Under the pieces are notes generated by a model, which was given only the letters and a program-made list of their open reading frames with translations, did no database searches and was not told where the DNA came from. This document shows, piece after piece, positions 1 to 13,035 of a stretch of DNA of 64,000 nucleotides (within the stretch, counting starts at the first letter, position 1; each line of letters begins with the position of its first letter). Made by a program: the position numbers and the translations under genes. Source of the DNA: Monosporascus cannonballus (taxonomy: Eukaryota; Ascomycota; Sordariomycetes; Xylariales); the NCBI GenBank assembly GCA_004154925.1, contig QJNS01000257.1, positions 45,823 through 109,822 of the forward strand, written 5' to 3'.

Positions 1-1375
1 TTTAAATATAAATAATATAATAATCGAAATAATATTATATTATATAAATACAATAATATTTATTGCCGCCCTTAATATAATTAATATTTATTTTCCCGTC
101 GGCGTCGAAAAAATAATATTAGAAAAATTCTAATTTTTATTAATATTAAAGTATTATTTTTTTGGAATTTCTTACGAAAATAAGATATAACGAACGGAAA
201 TAATACGCAAAATAAACCGAAACAACGAAATAATGATAAAAAACGGGAAACTAAACGAAACGCGTACGCAAAAAAAATAAAAATATAAACGCAAAAAGAA
301 AAAGAAGTATATAAATAAAATAAAATTAAAAAACGGATTATAATAAAAGATTAAGCAAAATATAATTAATTATATAATATAATACGTATTATTTATTGTC
401 GTAATTATTTATAATTTAATATAATAATAAATTATCGATAAATATACGGAATTAAATTTACGAAATACATTATATCAAATCAATATTAATATTATTAAGA
501 ATTAATATCTTAAAAAAAGGAATAATTACAAAAATGTAATCTTTATAAGAATAAGGCTAATAATCGACTAATTACTAATTAATTATCGATCTACTTATTA
601 ATATAAATCTATTATCTGGTAGATAATAGGAAACGCCAAATAAAAATAATCTAATATATTTACTTCTTGGAATCTGCTTTACGACTGGTCGGAGATCATC
701 TTACCCAGCTTATAGCTATCCATTATTTTACATTTTGATAGTTTTTTTCGTTAAATTCTTAATTTTATTAATATTTTTAAGAATTATTAATTCCAAAATA
801 TTTAATATAAGAGATTTAATATATACATAAAATTTGGAATTTTATAAATTTAATTTGTACAAGTTATTTAAAATTATGTACTATTTTATATTTAATTTAA
901 TTTATTATATGAACTTATAATATTTCAAATTATAAAAAATATTATACGGCATTTATTTTAGGCTTTTTGGCCTTAAAAGTTTTACTAGTTTTATATAATA
1001 TTATTACGGGTTTTTAAAAAAAAATTATATTTGTTATTTTAAATAATATGTAATTTAATTTTATAATAATTATATTTTAAACTTTGAGAGTTTATAAATA
1101 CTTTAATATAATGTTTTTATATAGACTTTGCTTTTTATAACATATAACTTAATATTGTAATCATAATGAAAATATATTTCATTATATATAATTTATGTTT
1201 TAAAATTTTATATTCTTTTTTTATTTTTAATATTTTCTTTTATACTTAATATTGACGTTATCTTTTCTAGATTTTTTGAATTATGAATTTCAAATAACTT
1301 TTTAAACTTTAATTTATATTATACCTATATGGTGTTAGTGTTGTTAACGTTGTTGTGGATTTATTAACGTTTAAA
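1..1375. repeat. AT-rich, RIP-like block at window start
   Basis: This stretch is made almost entirely of A and T runs and has no plausible coding frame. In the first 650 bases most remaining C and G bases sit in CG dinucleotides, while CA and TG are scarce. That pattern is what CpA-to-TpA repeat-induced point mutation leaves behind in Pezizomycotina. Composition changes sharply near position 1375, about 290 bases before the first gene. I cannot recognise the original element; a RIP-mutated transposon is the likeliest source. Confidence 0.7.
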
Positions 1376-1662
1376 ATATAAAGGTCGGAAAATTCGGGGT
1401 GCGCAAATGGGGGGGTGTGCATTGGTACGTGCACCGCTCTAGTAGCTTGCCGGTGTGGGCTTGAATTGACAGGAAAGAAAGCTCGAGGAAGCTCCGTCCG
1501 ACCGCCAAAAAGCTCCCACGTTAAACCGCACCTCACACACTCCCTACCGTCCGACTGAAGTTACTTCGACAGATCACACAAACGCACACTAGATCGTATA
1601 AACGCATCAGTCGATTGGTAAAACGACAATTGAGTGAGCGATAAAATACAACCACCCCGACC

Positions 1663-3104
1663 ATGCTCGCAGCACGGCCGTTCAGGTCCCGAGGAGCTGC
1701 CGCGACTTCGCTACCGAAGAGATCCGCCCGCCGACCGATTGCGCCGCAATGCTTGGCAACGGCAGCCGGTGCCGGTGCGGGGGTCTCGACCCCGCTGACG
1801 GCCGTCCGCCACAAGTCCGGACCGTACGGGTACACGCAGGCCAAGTCGCTGGTGTTCAGTAAGTTCGGCGAGCCGGGCGATGTCCTCAAGTAAGTGCGCC
1901 TATCTTCTCTATCTAGTCTGTCTGCGTCTACATATCGATCTATCCATCACCACATTCGCTTAGTTGCTACGAAAGAGACATGGTAGGGTAGCATATAGCA
2001 TATACAACACACACAAACCCACCTAAGAAACTTGCCAGTTAGCTAGCTAACCAGCCCCCGCTGGCTAGACTACACACGCACTCGATCTCGCCGACACTGC
2101 CCTCGTCCTCGGTCCTCCTGCGCGCCCTCGCGGCGCCCATACACCCGGCGGACGTGAACACGATCCAGGGGACGTACGGCGTGAAGCCGTCCTTTAGCCC
2201 GCTAATCGGGACGATGGAGCCGTCGGCGATCCCAGGCAACGAGGGCGCGTTCGAGGTGCTGCAGTCGTCCTCGCCCTCATTCCAGAAGGGCGACTGGGCG
2301 ATCCCCGCGAAGACTGGGTTCGGCACCTGGCGCACGCACGCCGTGGCGGCCGCGGACGAGCTGATCCGCGTCGAGCGGGAGGGCATCAACCGGCTGCAGG
2401 CCGCCACCGTGTCCGTCAACCCGTGCTCGGCCTACCGCATGCTGCGCGACTACGTGACCGAGCCCACGCCGCTGAGGGAGGGCGACTGGTTCATCCAGAA
2501 CGGCGCCAACAGCGGCGTCGGGCGCGCCGCCATCCAGCTGGGCCGCCTCTGGGGCCTGCGCAGCATCAACGTGGTGCGCGCGCGGCCCCCGCCCCAGGAG
2601 ACGGACGCGCTGCGCGACGACCTGCGCGCGCTCGGCGCGACGCACGTCGTCACGGAGGACGAGCTACTAGCGCGCGACTTCGGCGACAGGGTCGGGGAGT
2701 GGACGTCGGGCGCGGGCAGCCCCGGGATAAGGCTGGGCCTCAACTGCGTGGGCGGGAAGAGCGCGCAGGCGCTGGCCAAGGCGCTGGGCCGCGGCGGCAC
2801 GCTGGTGACGTACGGCGGCATGGCGCGGCAGCCCGCGGTGCTCCCCACGGGGCTCCTCATCTTCAAGGACGTGCGGTTCCGCGGCTTCTGGCTCAGCCGC
2901 TGGGCCGACGCGGACCCGGCCGCCAGGGCCCGCACCGTCGCAGAGATCCTGGACCTGGTGAGGGCGGGCCGCCTCAGGGACGTCCCCGTCGTCGAGATCC
3001 CCTGGGACTGGGACACCGACGAGCAGACGCTCAAGGCCGCCGTGCAGGGGACCCTCGAGGGCTTCAGGGCCGGGAAGGGCGTCCTCGTGTTCGGTGAGAC
3101 GTGA
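1663..3104 (+). CDS. etr1: Mitochondrial 2-enoyl thioester reductase (MECR/Etr1 type)
   Basis: Two exons, 1663-1889 and 2069-3104, are joined across a GTAAGT..CTAG intron and give 420 residues. The enzyme performs the last, NADPH-dependent step of mitochondrial type II fatty-acid synthesis, reducing trans-2-enoyl-ACP, a pathway needed for lipoic acid and respiration. The N-terminus is rich in Arg, Ala and Ser with no acidic residues early on, as expected of a mitochondrial presequence. It is followed by HTHSISPTLPSSSVLLRALA and the family segment ADVNTIQGTYG, whose Tyr (about residue 112) matches the catalytic Tyr of Etr1. The Rossmann loop GANSGVGRAAIQLG lies near residue 215-230. The protein ends in a normal MDR-type C-terminus. 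The joined frame reproduces the family sequence at the splice point, so the intron is well supported. GC content is high, in sharp contrast to the AT-rich block upstream. Confidence 0.93.
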
Positions 3105-3718
3105 GCGAGGCGGACAAATGAGGGGAAGAATACGCAGAGGGAGGGGGACAATGCCGCTCGGCTGAGAGCTTGGAGCGAGTGACTTCGAGTATTGTATATA
3201 GGGAAAGAACGGATGAAAAGTTGGCAGACCATCAGACCGGGGGCGGCAACCGTTATTGGGGAATTAGATCTCCGAAGGAAACTGAGATCTGTGTATAGTC
3301 ACGCAACTCCTAATACGCCATGTCAAACTTTATGATGTGTACCTGGAATGCTTGTAAAATTGCTATGCTGGTGAATTGGCAAAACCTTGAATAATTCCCT
3401 TCGCTCAATAGTTGATACTGGGATATTTGCCCGTTTATCCACCTCTCTCCCCGGGGTGACAATGCAGCGCCAATGAGAGACAAAATATGAGATTCCAGCA
3501 ACCCATTCCCTCGGAAAGTGAACTCTAGCCTCAATTGCCTAGGCACGAGTCATCGCTGAACCAGGGGCGGTATTTCCCATTCTTCTGGCATTATCTAACA
3601 CCTCTGCTAGCTGCCCCATCCTCTCTAGTCCTCTGCCTCTCTATCCGCTTCTTGAATCCCACCGCTTCTTCGCCGGCTGCTGTACAGACCTGGCATGGTC
3701 AAATCGTAGACCGCTTAC
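3105..3718. other. Convergent intergenic region, etr1 / ubc13
   Basis: The two genes converge here, so this stretch should hold both 3' untranslated regions. I see no RNA gene, repeat or convincing coding frame. Confidence 0.6.
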
Positions 3719-4371
3719 CTATGACGTGGGGATAGCATGCTCTTTGGTCCACGCCCTCGCCGTGGCGATTGCCTTGTTCTCGTCCTCCTTCCAGGCCTTC
3801 GCCACATCAGCCGCTAGAGGGTCGTCAGGGTTAGGAGCACCGAGGAGGGCCTGGATAGACAGGAGGATGGTGCGAATCTGGAGGGCCGGCGACCAGTTAT
3901 CTGCAAACGCATCAGATTAGTTAGTCCGGCCACGAGACTTCTAGCAAACGTCGCCGGGAGCCGCCGGTCATCTTACTTTTGAGCACATCCAAGCAGATTC
4001 GGCCCAGTCGGTCGACATTGGGATGATAGATCTTAGTGAGGAAGCGGATCTTCGGCGGCACCATGGGATAATCCTCCGTTAGAAATAGCTCGAGCTTGAA
4101 CTTGCCCCCTGCGGACCAGATCAGCGTGGGATCCAGATTGCTTCAGGGTGGCGTAGGACGTACCCTCGTATGGTGATCCTTGCGGACCGTGGATCTCGAC
4201 ATCGAAATATCTGAGGTTGTCCTCATGGGGAACGGCACTGATACCCGGGACACTGCGGAAGCGTTAGATAATTCACCTCAGACAAGATGGGACGAGGAAG
4301 TGGCGGTGATGTACTTACGGCTCGGTCATTAGTCGCTCCGTCTCCTTGACAATCCGCTTCGGCAACGCCAT
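3719..4371 (-). CDS. ubc13: Ubiquitin-conjugating enzyme E2, Ubc13 type
   Basis: Four exons on the minus strand (4371-4319, 4252-4164, 4108-3977, 3900-3719) give 151 residues, the normal length of the family. Ubc13 pairs with the E2 variant Mms2 to build K63-linked ubiquitin chains, used in post-replication DNA repair and endosomal sorting. The start [14 protein letters not shown], the HPN motif (Asn78) and the active-site Cys86 in [17 protein letters not shown] are all present. The end, [11 protein letters not shown], also fits. Introns are 55-76 bases with GTAAGT, GTACGT and GTAAGA donors, and every junction restores the known family sequence in phase. The gene is compact and convergent with etr1. 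Confidence 0.95.
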
Positions 4372-5341
4372 CTTTTACTACGTAGTCCAGGTGACAAGCC
4401 TAGTATGGGTGTCCTGGTCGTGGAGGACCAGAGTCTTCAGACCGGAAATCCCTCTCGTCGGGAATTCACAGAGGTCGTTTGCAAGGCTGCGTTTATCAGA
4501 GCCGGCCGCCTGAATCTGTTATCAGGACAGGTAGAGACGGTGAACTATCCGCAGCGAGGTAGAACGGTTAGCGAGAATAAAAGGTAGGTTAGACCTCAGG
4601 TACGGACAGCTTCTGTCTACTTCTACTACATAGAAGAGAGGCCGGGGTCCGTGATAGGAAATCGGCGATAAGGAATCAATGCTAGATAGTCGACAGTGAT
4701 GACTTAGGTAAGACTTTGAAAGGTTGGCTGGGGGATAGGTGGACGGGGGGGATCTTTGCTGTGCTCGTGTCGTAGGGTTTAACGTTAAATTGATGCAACA
4801 CTGCACTGCCCCTCCAAAGATCAGGTGGAGATAAAGCTGGGATATCCAGAACCACCCGTGAGGACGTCATTTGCATGGATAGCGCCTACCGCCCTTTAGG
4901 TATTTCCGAGCCGATGATCCAGCAGGGTCCACGGCCCAAGGGGTGCCTACAAACATGAGCCGGGCGCTCGGACCACATCAGATAGGAACTTGATCTTTAG
5001 CGTACTTATTAGCGTCTTTAGCGCCTTACGGATATGGTGTCCGGGCGTCTGTATGTATCTGACTTCACCTCCCCTGCATGAAGTCTACAAATGGTTCATG
5101 ATAGCTTCATCTCTCATCCCCATCACAGGCTGGCTGCAACCATGGGCCTGCTCCAATGAAAAGCGCGGCTGCGTGAAATTCGAATCGGCGACTCAAGCAG
5201 CACATGAGTGGTCGGATGGATCCTGCCGAGAATTAGTAATATGTCTAACACGGGGACGTGATGAGAGGCTTGTCATTCACCCAATGCCGCCAAAAACATC
5301 CTTATCTCCTGGTCACCTGAACTGGGTGCAAAAAAGCCACC
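4372..5341. other. Divergent promoter region, ubc13 / WDR59-like gene
   Basis: About 970 bases separate two divergent start codons, so both promoters should lie here. No TATA-like element stands out and I see no coding frame with protein-like character. Confidence 0.55.
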
Positions 5342-8300
5342 ATGCCTTCCATATTAAATCACGCTTTTGACGTGTCAAAGAAAGGGAAGGTTCTTAAGTC
5401 GGCTTACGACAGCGAGACTTTTGATGTTGATGGAACAATACATGTGGCCGGCCTTGTTGGTTCGGCCACCATATCGCCATCTGGTCGCGACATTGCTCTT
5501 GCCTCGTGAGTCACTCTATTCTACGCGAGTTCATAAAGGTGTTGCTAACGCTATCTGCCAAGACCGGAAGGTCTTTCCATCATCGACCTTGATTCCCCGT
5601 ATAGTCCACCGAGAAAGCTCAGCAGCCATGGTTCGCCTTGGCTGGTGGTCGACGTTCAGTGGTCGCCTTTCGCGGCCCGCGACTACTGGGTGGCATCTAC
5701 AGCAAACCATCGATGTCTCGTATGGAATCTCAATCTGAGGGAAGACTCGGCTACGGGAGCCATCGAGCATTCCCTCCAGGGCCACAGCAGAGCCATCACG
5801 GACATCAACTTCTCTGCGCATCATCCTGACTTCCTCGCTACGTGCGCGGTGGACGGTTATGTGCATTCTTGGGATCTCCGAAAGCCGAGACAGCCTGTCC
5901 TGACCTTCTGCGACTGGCTGGCCGGAGCAACCCAGGTCAAGTACAACCGCCAGGATAATCACATCCTCGCATCGTCTCACGACAGGTGGTTACATATCTG
6001 GGATGAAAGGAAGCCGTCAACCCCTCTGAAGTCGATTAGTGCGCACACATCGAAGATCTATGGGCTTGACTGGAATCGCACTAGCCCAACTGGCATTGCC
6101 ACGTGCTCGCTCGACAAGAGCATCAAGCTGTGGGACTACGAGGCTTCCGACAAGCCAGAGAGAATAATCCAGACCAGCTTCCCCGTATGGCGCGCTCGTT
6201 ATACTCCCTTCGGATGGGGTCTACTTGCCATGCCACAGAACGATCCAGGCAACCTCTACTTGTATGACAGGCGGCTTGATGAAGATGAACCCCGAGATGG
6301 CCCCGTTGAACCTGTAAAGATGTTCTCTGGCCCTGCGAACTGTAAGGCCAAAGAGTTCCTCTGGCGTAGCCGCGGTGGGATAACCGACGAAGGAATCGAC
6401 AACCGAGAATTTCAACTTGTCTCCTGGGGCGAGGACAACGAGCTGCGTCTCCATAGAGTGGATCCGGAGGTTCTCGAATCTGTCGGTCACATCAAAGGGG
6501 CCCCGGCCCTGAATAAATTCAATTTAACCCGAAAAGGCGCTACCTATAAGACCTTCAGGACCGTCGACGACAGTCCGATGGAAAGGAGAACGGCTACTAT
6601 GAGTGATCCGCGTCCGGGCAGTTGCGGAGGTCAGTATAGTCGAAATGCTTACATCCCAGGGATGCAGACCATGCCATCCAACTATTCTCGCCCCGGCACT
6701 GCATCGGCGTGGAGAGGCCTTTCAATGAGAGCGAAATCCAAGACTGGGAAGCCCAGCGATCGCAGTCGCGACCAGCTCGGCTGGATGAAAGGCATTACGA
6801 TGAGCAAAAGGAGGATATCACGTGGAATCGACTCGCCCCAGAGAAAAGAATCTAAAGACTCGTCTATGTTGGGCCCCGGGTTTCACGACAACCACTGGGG
6901 GGACCCGGAGACGGTGCAAGAAGAGATCCTTCGCGTCAGCCAGCAGCTGCCTAATGTGCACTGGGAAAATGTGGATATGGACAAGCTGACCTTACAGGCT
7001 TCTCTGGAGGGCCCATGGGGTGCAGATAACAATACCATCTACATAACAGTCCACGTGGACATCCCTCACAACTATCCGAAGTCGAGGCCCCCAAGATTCT
7101 TAATCGAAAAGACGGCCTTAATGTCGGAGCAGACACATAGGAAACTTGATCGGGATGTTCAACAGCTGGCAAACCAGTTCTCAAAGAGGCGGCAGAACTG
7201 CCTCGAAGTCATTTTCAGCTACTTCCTAGGCGAGACTGACTTGTCGAACAGTGACTCGTTCTTTAAGAACGTGAGAGATCTGGATGACTATCTCGACGGG
7301 CTCGCGGATGAGAGCTCAAGCGAGGACGACGATGATATCCCTGCCGGAGGCTCAGCCTCCATGTCTCAAGAACTGACCGCTAGTATGGAGCTCGATGCGA
7401 CTCTCGCACCTAGCAACCGAGCTGCCATACCACCGGACCCGTGTCGGTGCGGAGCGCGATTTTCGAACGACGGCAGACTAGTCTGCTTCTTCCCCAGCAA
7501 AGAGGCGAAGAATCAACTATTCAGTCACTCAGATGCTTACAAGGAGCGGCTGAAATACGAACCAACCTTTGCAGGCTTTGGTAGACTCCAGCCGGACCCT
7601 ACGCCACCGAGGCGAAGATACGTCCAAGATGAGACTTCTGCAACCGAGGACCAGTCAGACTCTGACGAGTCCAGCAGCTCGTCCACGAGTTCCAGTGACT
7701 CCGAGACCACTTACATGCACAAGATCAACATGTGGTATCTCCCCGGACGGCGCCTCAGAAAGACGTTTAGCAGCACCCTTTCCCTGCACTCAAGCGGCGG
7801 AGGCACCGGAATTGGCACCGGAACCGGAACAGGTACCAGTAGAAGACGCCCCGCAAAACCTAAGTACATCCTATCCATACACAACTTTTCCCGTGAGCTA
7901 CCTTCCCAGCGAGGATTTGCCCAAGAGTACTGCATTTTCGGCGATGGTGCCGAAGTCTGCGAGCACAATGCAAAGGTTGCCGAGAAGTATAGCCGCTCGG
8001 ACCTTGTGGACGTCTGGAGATATGCTGCTCTAGTCCTCCGGAAAGACATCCCGCTCGAGCTCTTAGACCATAGACACCACGATACGTCAATCTTGGTCAT
8101 CGCCAAAGACGCCGTGGCACGGACCAAAGAGGAACGGATGGCCACAAGCAATGCAGGCTGCAATGTCCTTACAGGTCGCATGAAATGGGGTGAACATCCC
8201 CTTGCGAAAGAACTGGTACGCGAACTTTTCGATTACTTCGAAAACATAGCCGATATACAGATGCTTGCCATGCTTTCGTGCATATTCAGTGAGTCGATCA

Positions 8301-9895
8301 CTGGAGACGGCGCGACTGCTTATGCGGAGTCGCACCTCTCGCAGCCGGAGACGCCACTAGCCGTGAAGGCGCCTGCGTTCTCGTTGGACTACTTCCCCAC
8401 CGATGCATCGTTATGGCATTCTAACTCCAGACCCCATTATAACTCGGCAGTCTCAACCCCAAAGACCGCACATACACCTCTCCATACCTCGGGATCTTAC
8501 GGATCCGACGGAGGAGCGTGGGAAGGTGATCCTGGTTCGAACTCTTATTCATGCGGTGAGACTCCGCCAAGCAGGACTCCCCGCGATCTTCTCTCGGATG
8601 GCGATCCTACTCAGAGTCTATCCACGTCCCCGAACAACAGATTGTTGCACCGCGCTAGCAACGCCCTATCCTCAGCGTCGGGTTTTGCGGCCAGCTTCCC
8701 CAGGGCTTTCGCGAGCGTGGCATCCACATCACCTCCGAGCCGCAAGCGACAAAGCCCGGGAGAGAATTTCTTAGCCAACCTTGCCCCTTCAAACATAACA
8801 TGGGGCGGGTCGACCATCTTAGGGCCCACATCCGAACCCTCAGCAACCGCCCGCAATTCTCTCAGCGATGACGAGGCGCGACGAGACAATCCTCTACCAC
8901 TCGTGTGCTACGGTGTATCCGCCGAGGTGGAAGACCAGTCCATCTTCGACGACGACGGTTGGCTTACGACACCCCTCCTTGAACCCGCTCGCGATGCCGT
9001 CTTTGCAAGTTATCGTCACGCATACGCCGAGATGCTACAGATGTGGGGCCAGCCTCTCGCTCGGCTTGAGATCCTGAAGTTCAACGTCCTGAAGCAAGAT
9101 CCGGACGGCACGACTCTGGACCCATTCGGAAGCTGGAGTGCCAGAGGGGACAGTTATCACGACTCATACCACAGCCCCGATAGCGTGAGCCAAGCTTCAC
9201 AATCCTACCACGGCGGCGCCCCTAATATCGTCCTCGGCAAGAAGGAGCAGTTGCAGGCAGTAATCAATTCCGGTCGTGGCATCGACGTCAAGGGACTTTG
9301 TCGCGTCCATGAGACGCAACTAGAACCGATGCAATCCACCCATCCGAGCGCCAAGGTCGGTGGCGCAGTAGGAACATGTGAGCGCTGCAAGCGCACGCAA
9401 ACGCAGCTCATGTGTGTCTATTGCTGCGAACCCATCGACGCGCTATATTGTCCGTGTCTGACCTGCGGCTGCGCCACCCACGAGTCGTGCCTCGCGGAGT
9501 GGTACGCGGCAGGCGAGACGGAGTGTCCGGCCGGCGACGAGTGCCTCTGCGTAGAGCACGCGAGCCAGGGCGTAGTCGAGACCTACGCAGCCATGATGGG
9601 TGCCGTGCGACAACAGAGCAGGGTCCGCAAGCCCTCAGACGAGAAGTCGGAGGCCACCGGAGGTGGCCCGAGCTTCGAGAGGAACGACTGGGAGAAGGTG
9701 GCCGGCGGCGCGAACATCCCCTACCCCGACGGCCAGGGAAAGCCCATGGAACGCTCCCAGTCTCACATGCCGCTGTCCGCTGCCAAGTTCAGCCTGGGCA
9801 GCCGGCTGAAGAAGTCCGCCGGGCAGTGGGGGAGCACGACGTCGCTGCGTAAGAAGTCGACGTCGACGAGCTCGGCGCTCGGCAGGGGCACATGA
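5342..9895 (+). CDS. WDR59/Sea3 (Mtc5)-type WD40-RWD-zinc-finger protein of the SEA/GATOR2 complex
   Basis: Two exons (5342-5505 and 5563-9895) give about 1498 residues. The intron has a GTGAGT donor, a GCTAACGC branch site and an AAG acceptor. N-terminal WD40 repeats run from about residue 60 to 360, for example VVDVQWSP and GLDWNRTSPTGIATCSLDKS. An RWD domain lies at about 500-615, with NYPKSRPPRFLIEKT. A long Ser-rich, probably disordered middle follows. The protein ends in a Cys/His zinc-binding module at about 1324-1390, with CERC, CVYCC, CPC and CGCATHESC. This order matches WDR59 and yeast Sea3/Mtc5, subunits of the vacuole-associated SEA (GATOR2) complex that relays amino-acid signals to TORC1. 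The WDR24/Sea2 paralogue lacks the RWD domain, which favours WDR59. A short Gly-Thr repeat at about 7801-7836 is low-complexity. The complex assignment is inferred from domain order. Confidence 0.87.
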
Positions 9896-10912
9896 ACGAA
9901 GCGTAGAATTTGGAAGGTGGAACATGAAACGTGGAACGGAAACTCGTACGTGAGTGATGGATTCTGTACCACGATTGGCTGTGCTTCCGGATTTTGAACT
10001 TCGAGCTCGAGATTTTGTGCGCCCTGACTGACGTTGGATGTGTGACAACGTTGTGTCCGAGAGGCCCGGCCTATTGGGTGTTTTGTTTGTCCCAAAAAAA
10101 GGGGCGCCTGGTTGTATTATTAACTAGCAGTATGCTTGCTAGCTATGTATGGATAAGTAATTCAGAAAGTGATTTATTTGGTTCGGCGGCCGTCGTCGGA
10201 TCTGAACGCGACCGCCCTTGCTTGGCTGCATTACACACGCGTTACACCACCAGAGCCGGACTTAGTGTGCCTGTGAGAGGCAGATATGTCTGCATACGTA
10301 ACTGGGGTGTGAATATGACAGTGGAATGTTGGCACGACTTAACCGAACCATCCGAGATGTTGCGGAACCGGGGACGCCGGCCGTCCGCCGCATCGGCCAT
10401 CGACGACATTTGCCATACGGAGCTAGCTTTGAGGATATCTGGGCATGGCGGACTAATAACGGGAACCATAAGAGCAAAGAAAGACGCTCGTGGGTATCGT
10501 AGAATAAAATTGTCCGAGATACCTCGTATTATGTATATCCACCACACCTGAGCCTCTCCCATTTCCCTCCGTACTTTTTCGCCTGTTCGCATCAGTTCCA
10601 CCGCTAGGAGAACTCAAAGAAACATATTCCAACCGTCTCCGTATTCACGATGCCCGCCTACCCCCGCCGCGCAAATCGTCATTGTTTGATCACCACACCA
10701 GGTTCCCAGCAGAAGAACCACACAGGTGCAGCTAACCATCATACTGCCACAGCCCGTCGCCGGACGTACTCCACCGTGTCCGCACAACGCCACGCACCCA
10801 CGACACCAAGCACTGACACGCACTGACATCCACACACATGGATACCATGCATCACCCACCACCCGTCCATCCATCCATCCCACGCCCAGCCACCGCGGCC
10901 GCGGTCCACGGC
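9896..10912. other. Convergent intergenic region
   Basis: This is 3' flanking DNA of two converging genes. It holds a short A run near 10095 and otherwise nothing I can support. Confidence 0.5.
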
Positions 10913-11292
10913 CTACACCGGCGGGACGCACTCGCACATCTGTCTGCACCGGCTCGTGGGGTCGTAGTGGCAGTTGCACGACGGCGACCCGTCGCAGAAG
11001 CACAGGGCGCCGCAGAGGGCCTGGAAGGCGCCCCCCATGCACTCCATGGCCCAGACCGTGGGCCGCGGGGTCGGCGGCGAGGTGGGGGGGAGGGTTGCGC
11101 CCGTGAGCGTCGTGTTGGCGGCTGTTGTGTTGGCCCAGAAGCGTGCAGGCGGCGACGCGGCCGCGGCGGTGACGAGTAGGAGGAGGATGGGGATGGAGGA
11201 TGGGGGCGTGCACTGGGCCTGGTGGGGGGCGGTTAGTATGGGATAGGACGTGGGAGGGGGGGTGGTGTGCGGGTGCGTGGACTCGCCTTCAT
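10913..11292 (-). CDS. Small cysteine-rich secreted protein (hypothetical)
   Basis: I propose two exons: 11292-11287, coding only Met-Lys, and 11218-10913, giving 103 residues. The frame of exon 2 is open further upstream but has no ATG. A CTAAC branch-like site and a CACCAG acceptor lie just before the Ala-Gln-Cys codons. The only nearby ATG is followed by AAG|GCGAGT, so this would be a GC-AG intron. The joined N-terminus has a clear signal peptide with the hydrophobic core IPILLLLVTAAAA. The mature part has two NTT glycosylation sites, a Pro/Thr linker and nine cysteines in its last 46 residues (for example CGALCFCDG and CHYDPTSRCRQMCECV). The spacing does not match a family I know. Such proteins include candidate effectors and cell-wall proteins, but no function can be given. 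Confidence 0.6.
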
Positions 11293-13035
11293 CGTGGTGG
11301 GGTTCAGGGGCGATTCCCGGGTAGGACGAGCGGGCGAGGCGAGGCTTCTCTAGTTGGGTTGACGAATTCAAGACAGGTATGGATGCGTATAGCTGCCTGT
11401 GTATGCAGTATGGAAAATCAGAAATCCACCAGCGATCAACTGTCAGAGCGAAGTCCGTAGGTGACTTGTTTGCCGGACGGCGGGTTAGGCCAGATTTTAA
11501 TCACGTATAAACGGGGCTTGGTATGACCTGCCCTGGCCGCAGCACTTACCTCTTCTAATACACCGTACGTAGAGTCTTTTCCCTGGGAAGGAATCTCAAG
11601 GACGCTTTCTCTTCAATAAGACCCAGAAGTCTTCAACTCGCTAAAGCATCAAGAGCAGTTCATCCTCAGCCCAGTCCACGGAGACGAAGGCGATTTGGCC
11701 TGCTTAAGTAACCCGCAAATATACCCCCTTAGATTAAGAACCGCAGATATATCTACCTAGGTATATAGCCACATCACTCGTAACGACACTCTTTGTCATT
11801 CTGATCACATACACATTCGTCCGTCCGATCTCAAGTGTGTGCGTGTATCCGGTTCCTCAAACAACCACAACCGGCACCAGCACGCAAGCAAAGCAAGGCC
11901 ATACGTAGCACACGCGCAACACCACCATACACACGGAACCATATACACCGGCATACTCGGACATACCGACGTGACATAATCTTGGGAGCATTTTTCCACT
12001 CGGGGAAAGGGATCCGTAGGCCCGTTCGACTATCTCGTGCTACCGGTATTTTCCCCAACTTTACCCGGGGCCCCATGGATACGTCGATCACGGCAAGACG
12101 CCATACCTACGTATTCAGGTACACGAGCGGAGTGGTTCATCTAGTTCATCCCCCGCCCGGAGGACCGCGACGTACGTGTGAGGCGATGGTAACGCGCGTG
12201 GACGGGATCGGCGGCGGCAGCCAGAACTCTACCTAATTCACAACCTACATGTAGTACTCTGCATACGGTCTATCCTCAGGTGATTGGATATCCGGATAAG
12301 GCAATCGTACGGATCGCGAAACGTCATGGCTGCCGGCAGCCGCAAAACGTGGACGGATGCATGGGTGCAGGCTAAGCAACTGGCTGCATATAAGGGCCGG
12401 TCTGTCTGCGTTAAGCTGGGTGGTGGGTGTGCCCGATGCTTGATTGCGTTCGGATGTGTTCGGCCCATTGCAAGCCCTCGTTTATCTGTCGGTGACATGG
12501 ACTTTTCGGAAACCAATCCCTCACGCTCCCGTACTCGAGCCGTTGATAGGCGTAACCTTTTTGGAAATTGGGTGGATACAGAGCAGCTTATGCAAAATTA
12601 TCCGGCATGCCATGTATACTTAGGTAGTTGGCAACAAAAAGTATAGGCAACTTACAGACTGATCTTATTGCGGAAGAATAGAAAAGAACTAGATCGTAAG
12701 AGCCATTTCAGCTGCTTTGCTTGCAATGGGTGTTAACGCGCATGAATCACAATGACCTTTCAGCGCCTTAGAGACATCTCGCAGGCTAAATGTATGAGAA
12801 AAATTTGGAAGAGCCGACAAGGTCCCATCGGTCGAGTGGATTAGAGCGACGGGGTGGTTTGTCTCGAACTGTAAGTGGACCGGCAGTATACCCCCATGTC
12901 GAATCCGAATCTAGGTATGAATCTAGGTATGTTCCAATCGCGTATCGAACGCTTGTGACCTGGGGAAAAAAACTGCATACGGCTACTTCTCCGAGAAAAT
13001 ACACTGAGCTCCTCTGTCTACATTCATACAATAAA
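11293..13035. other. Intergenic region with a 12-base tandem duplication
   Basis: There is no convincing gene. A perfect TACCTAGGTA palindrome lies at 11754-11763. A 12-base unit, gaatctaggtat, is duplicated head to tail at 12907-12930. The region should hold the promoter of the secreted-protein gene on its left and the 3' flank of glutamate decarboxylase on its right. Confidence 0.5.
12907..12930. repeat. 12-base direct duplication
   Basis: The unit gaatctaggtat occurs twice without a gap. It contains CTAGGTAT, which resembles half of the TACCTAGGTA palindrome seen elsewhere in the window. Confidence 0.8.
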
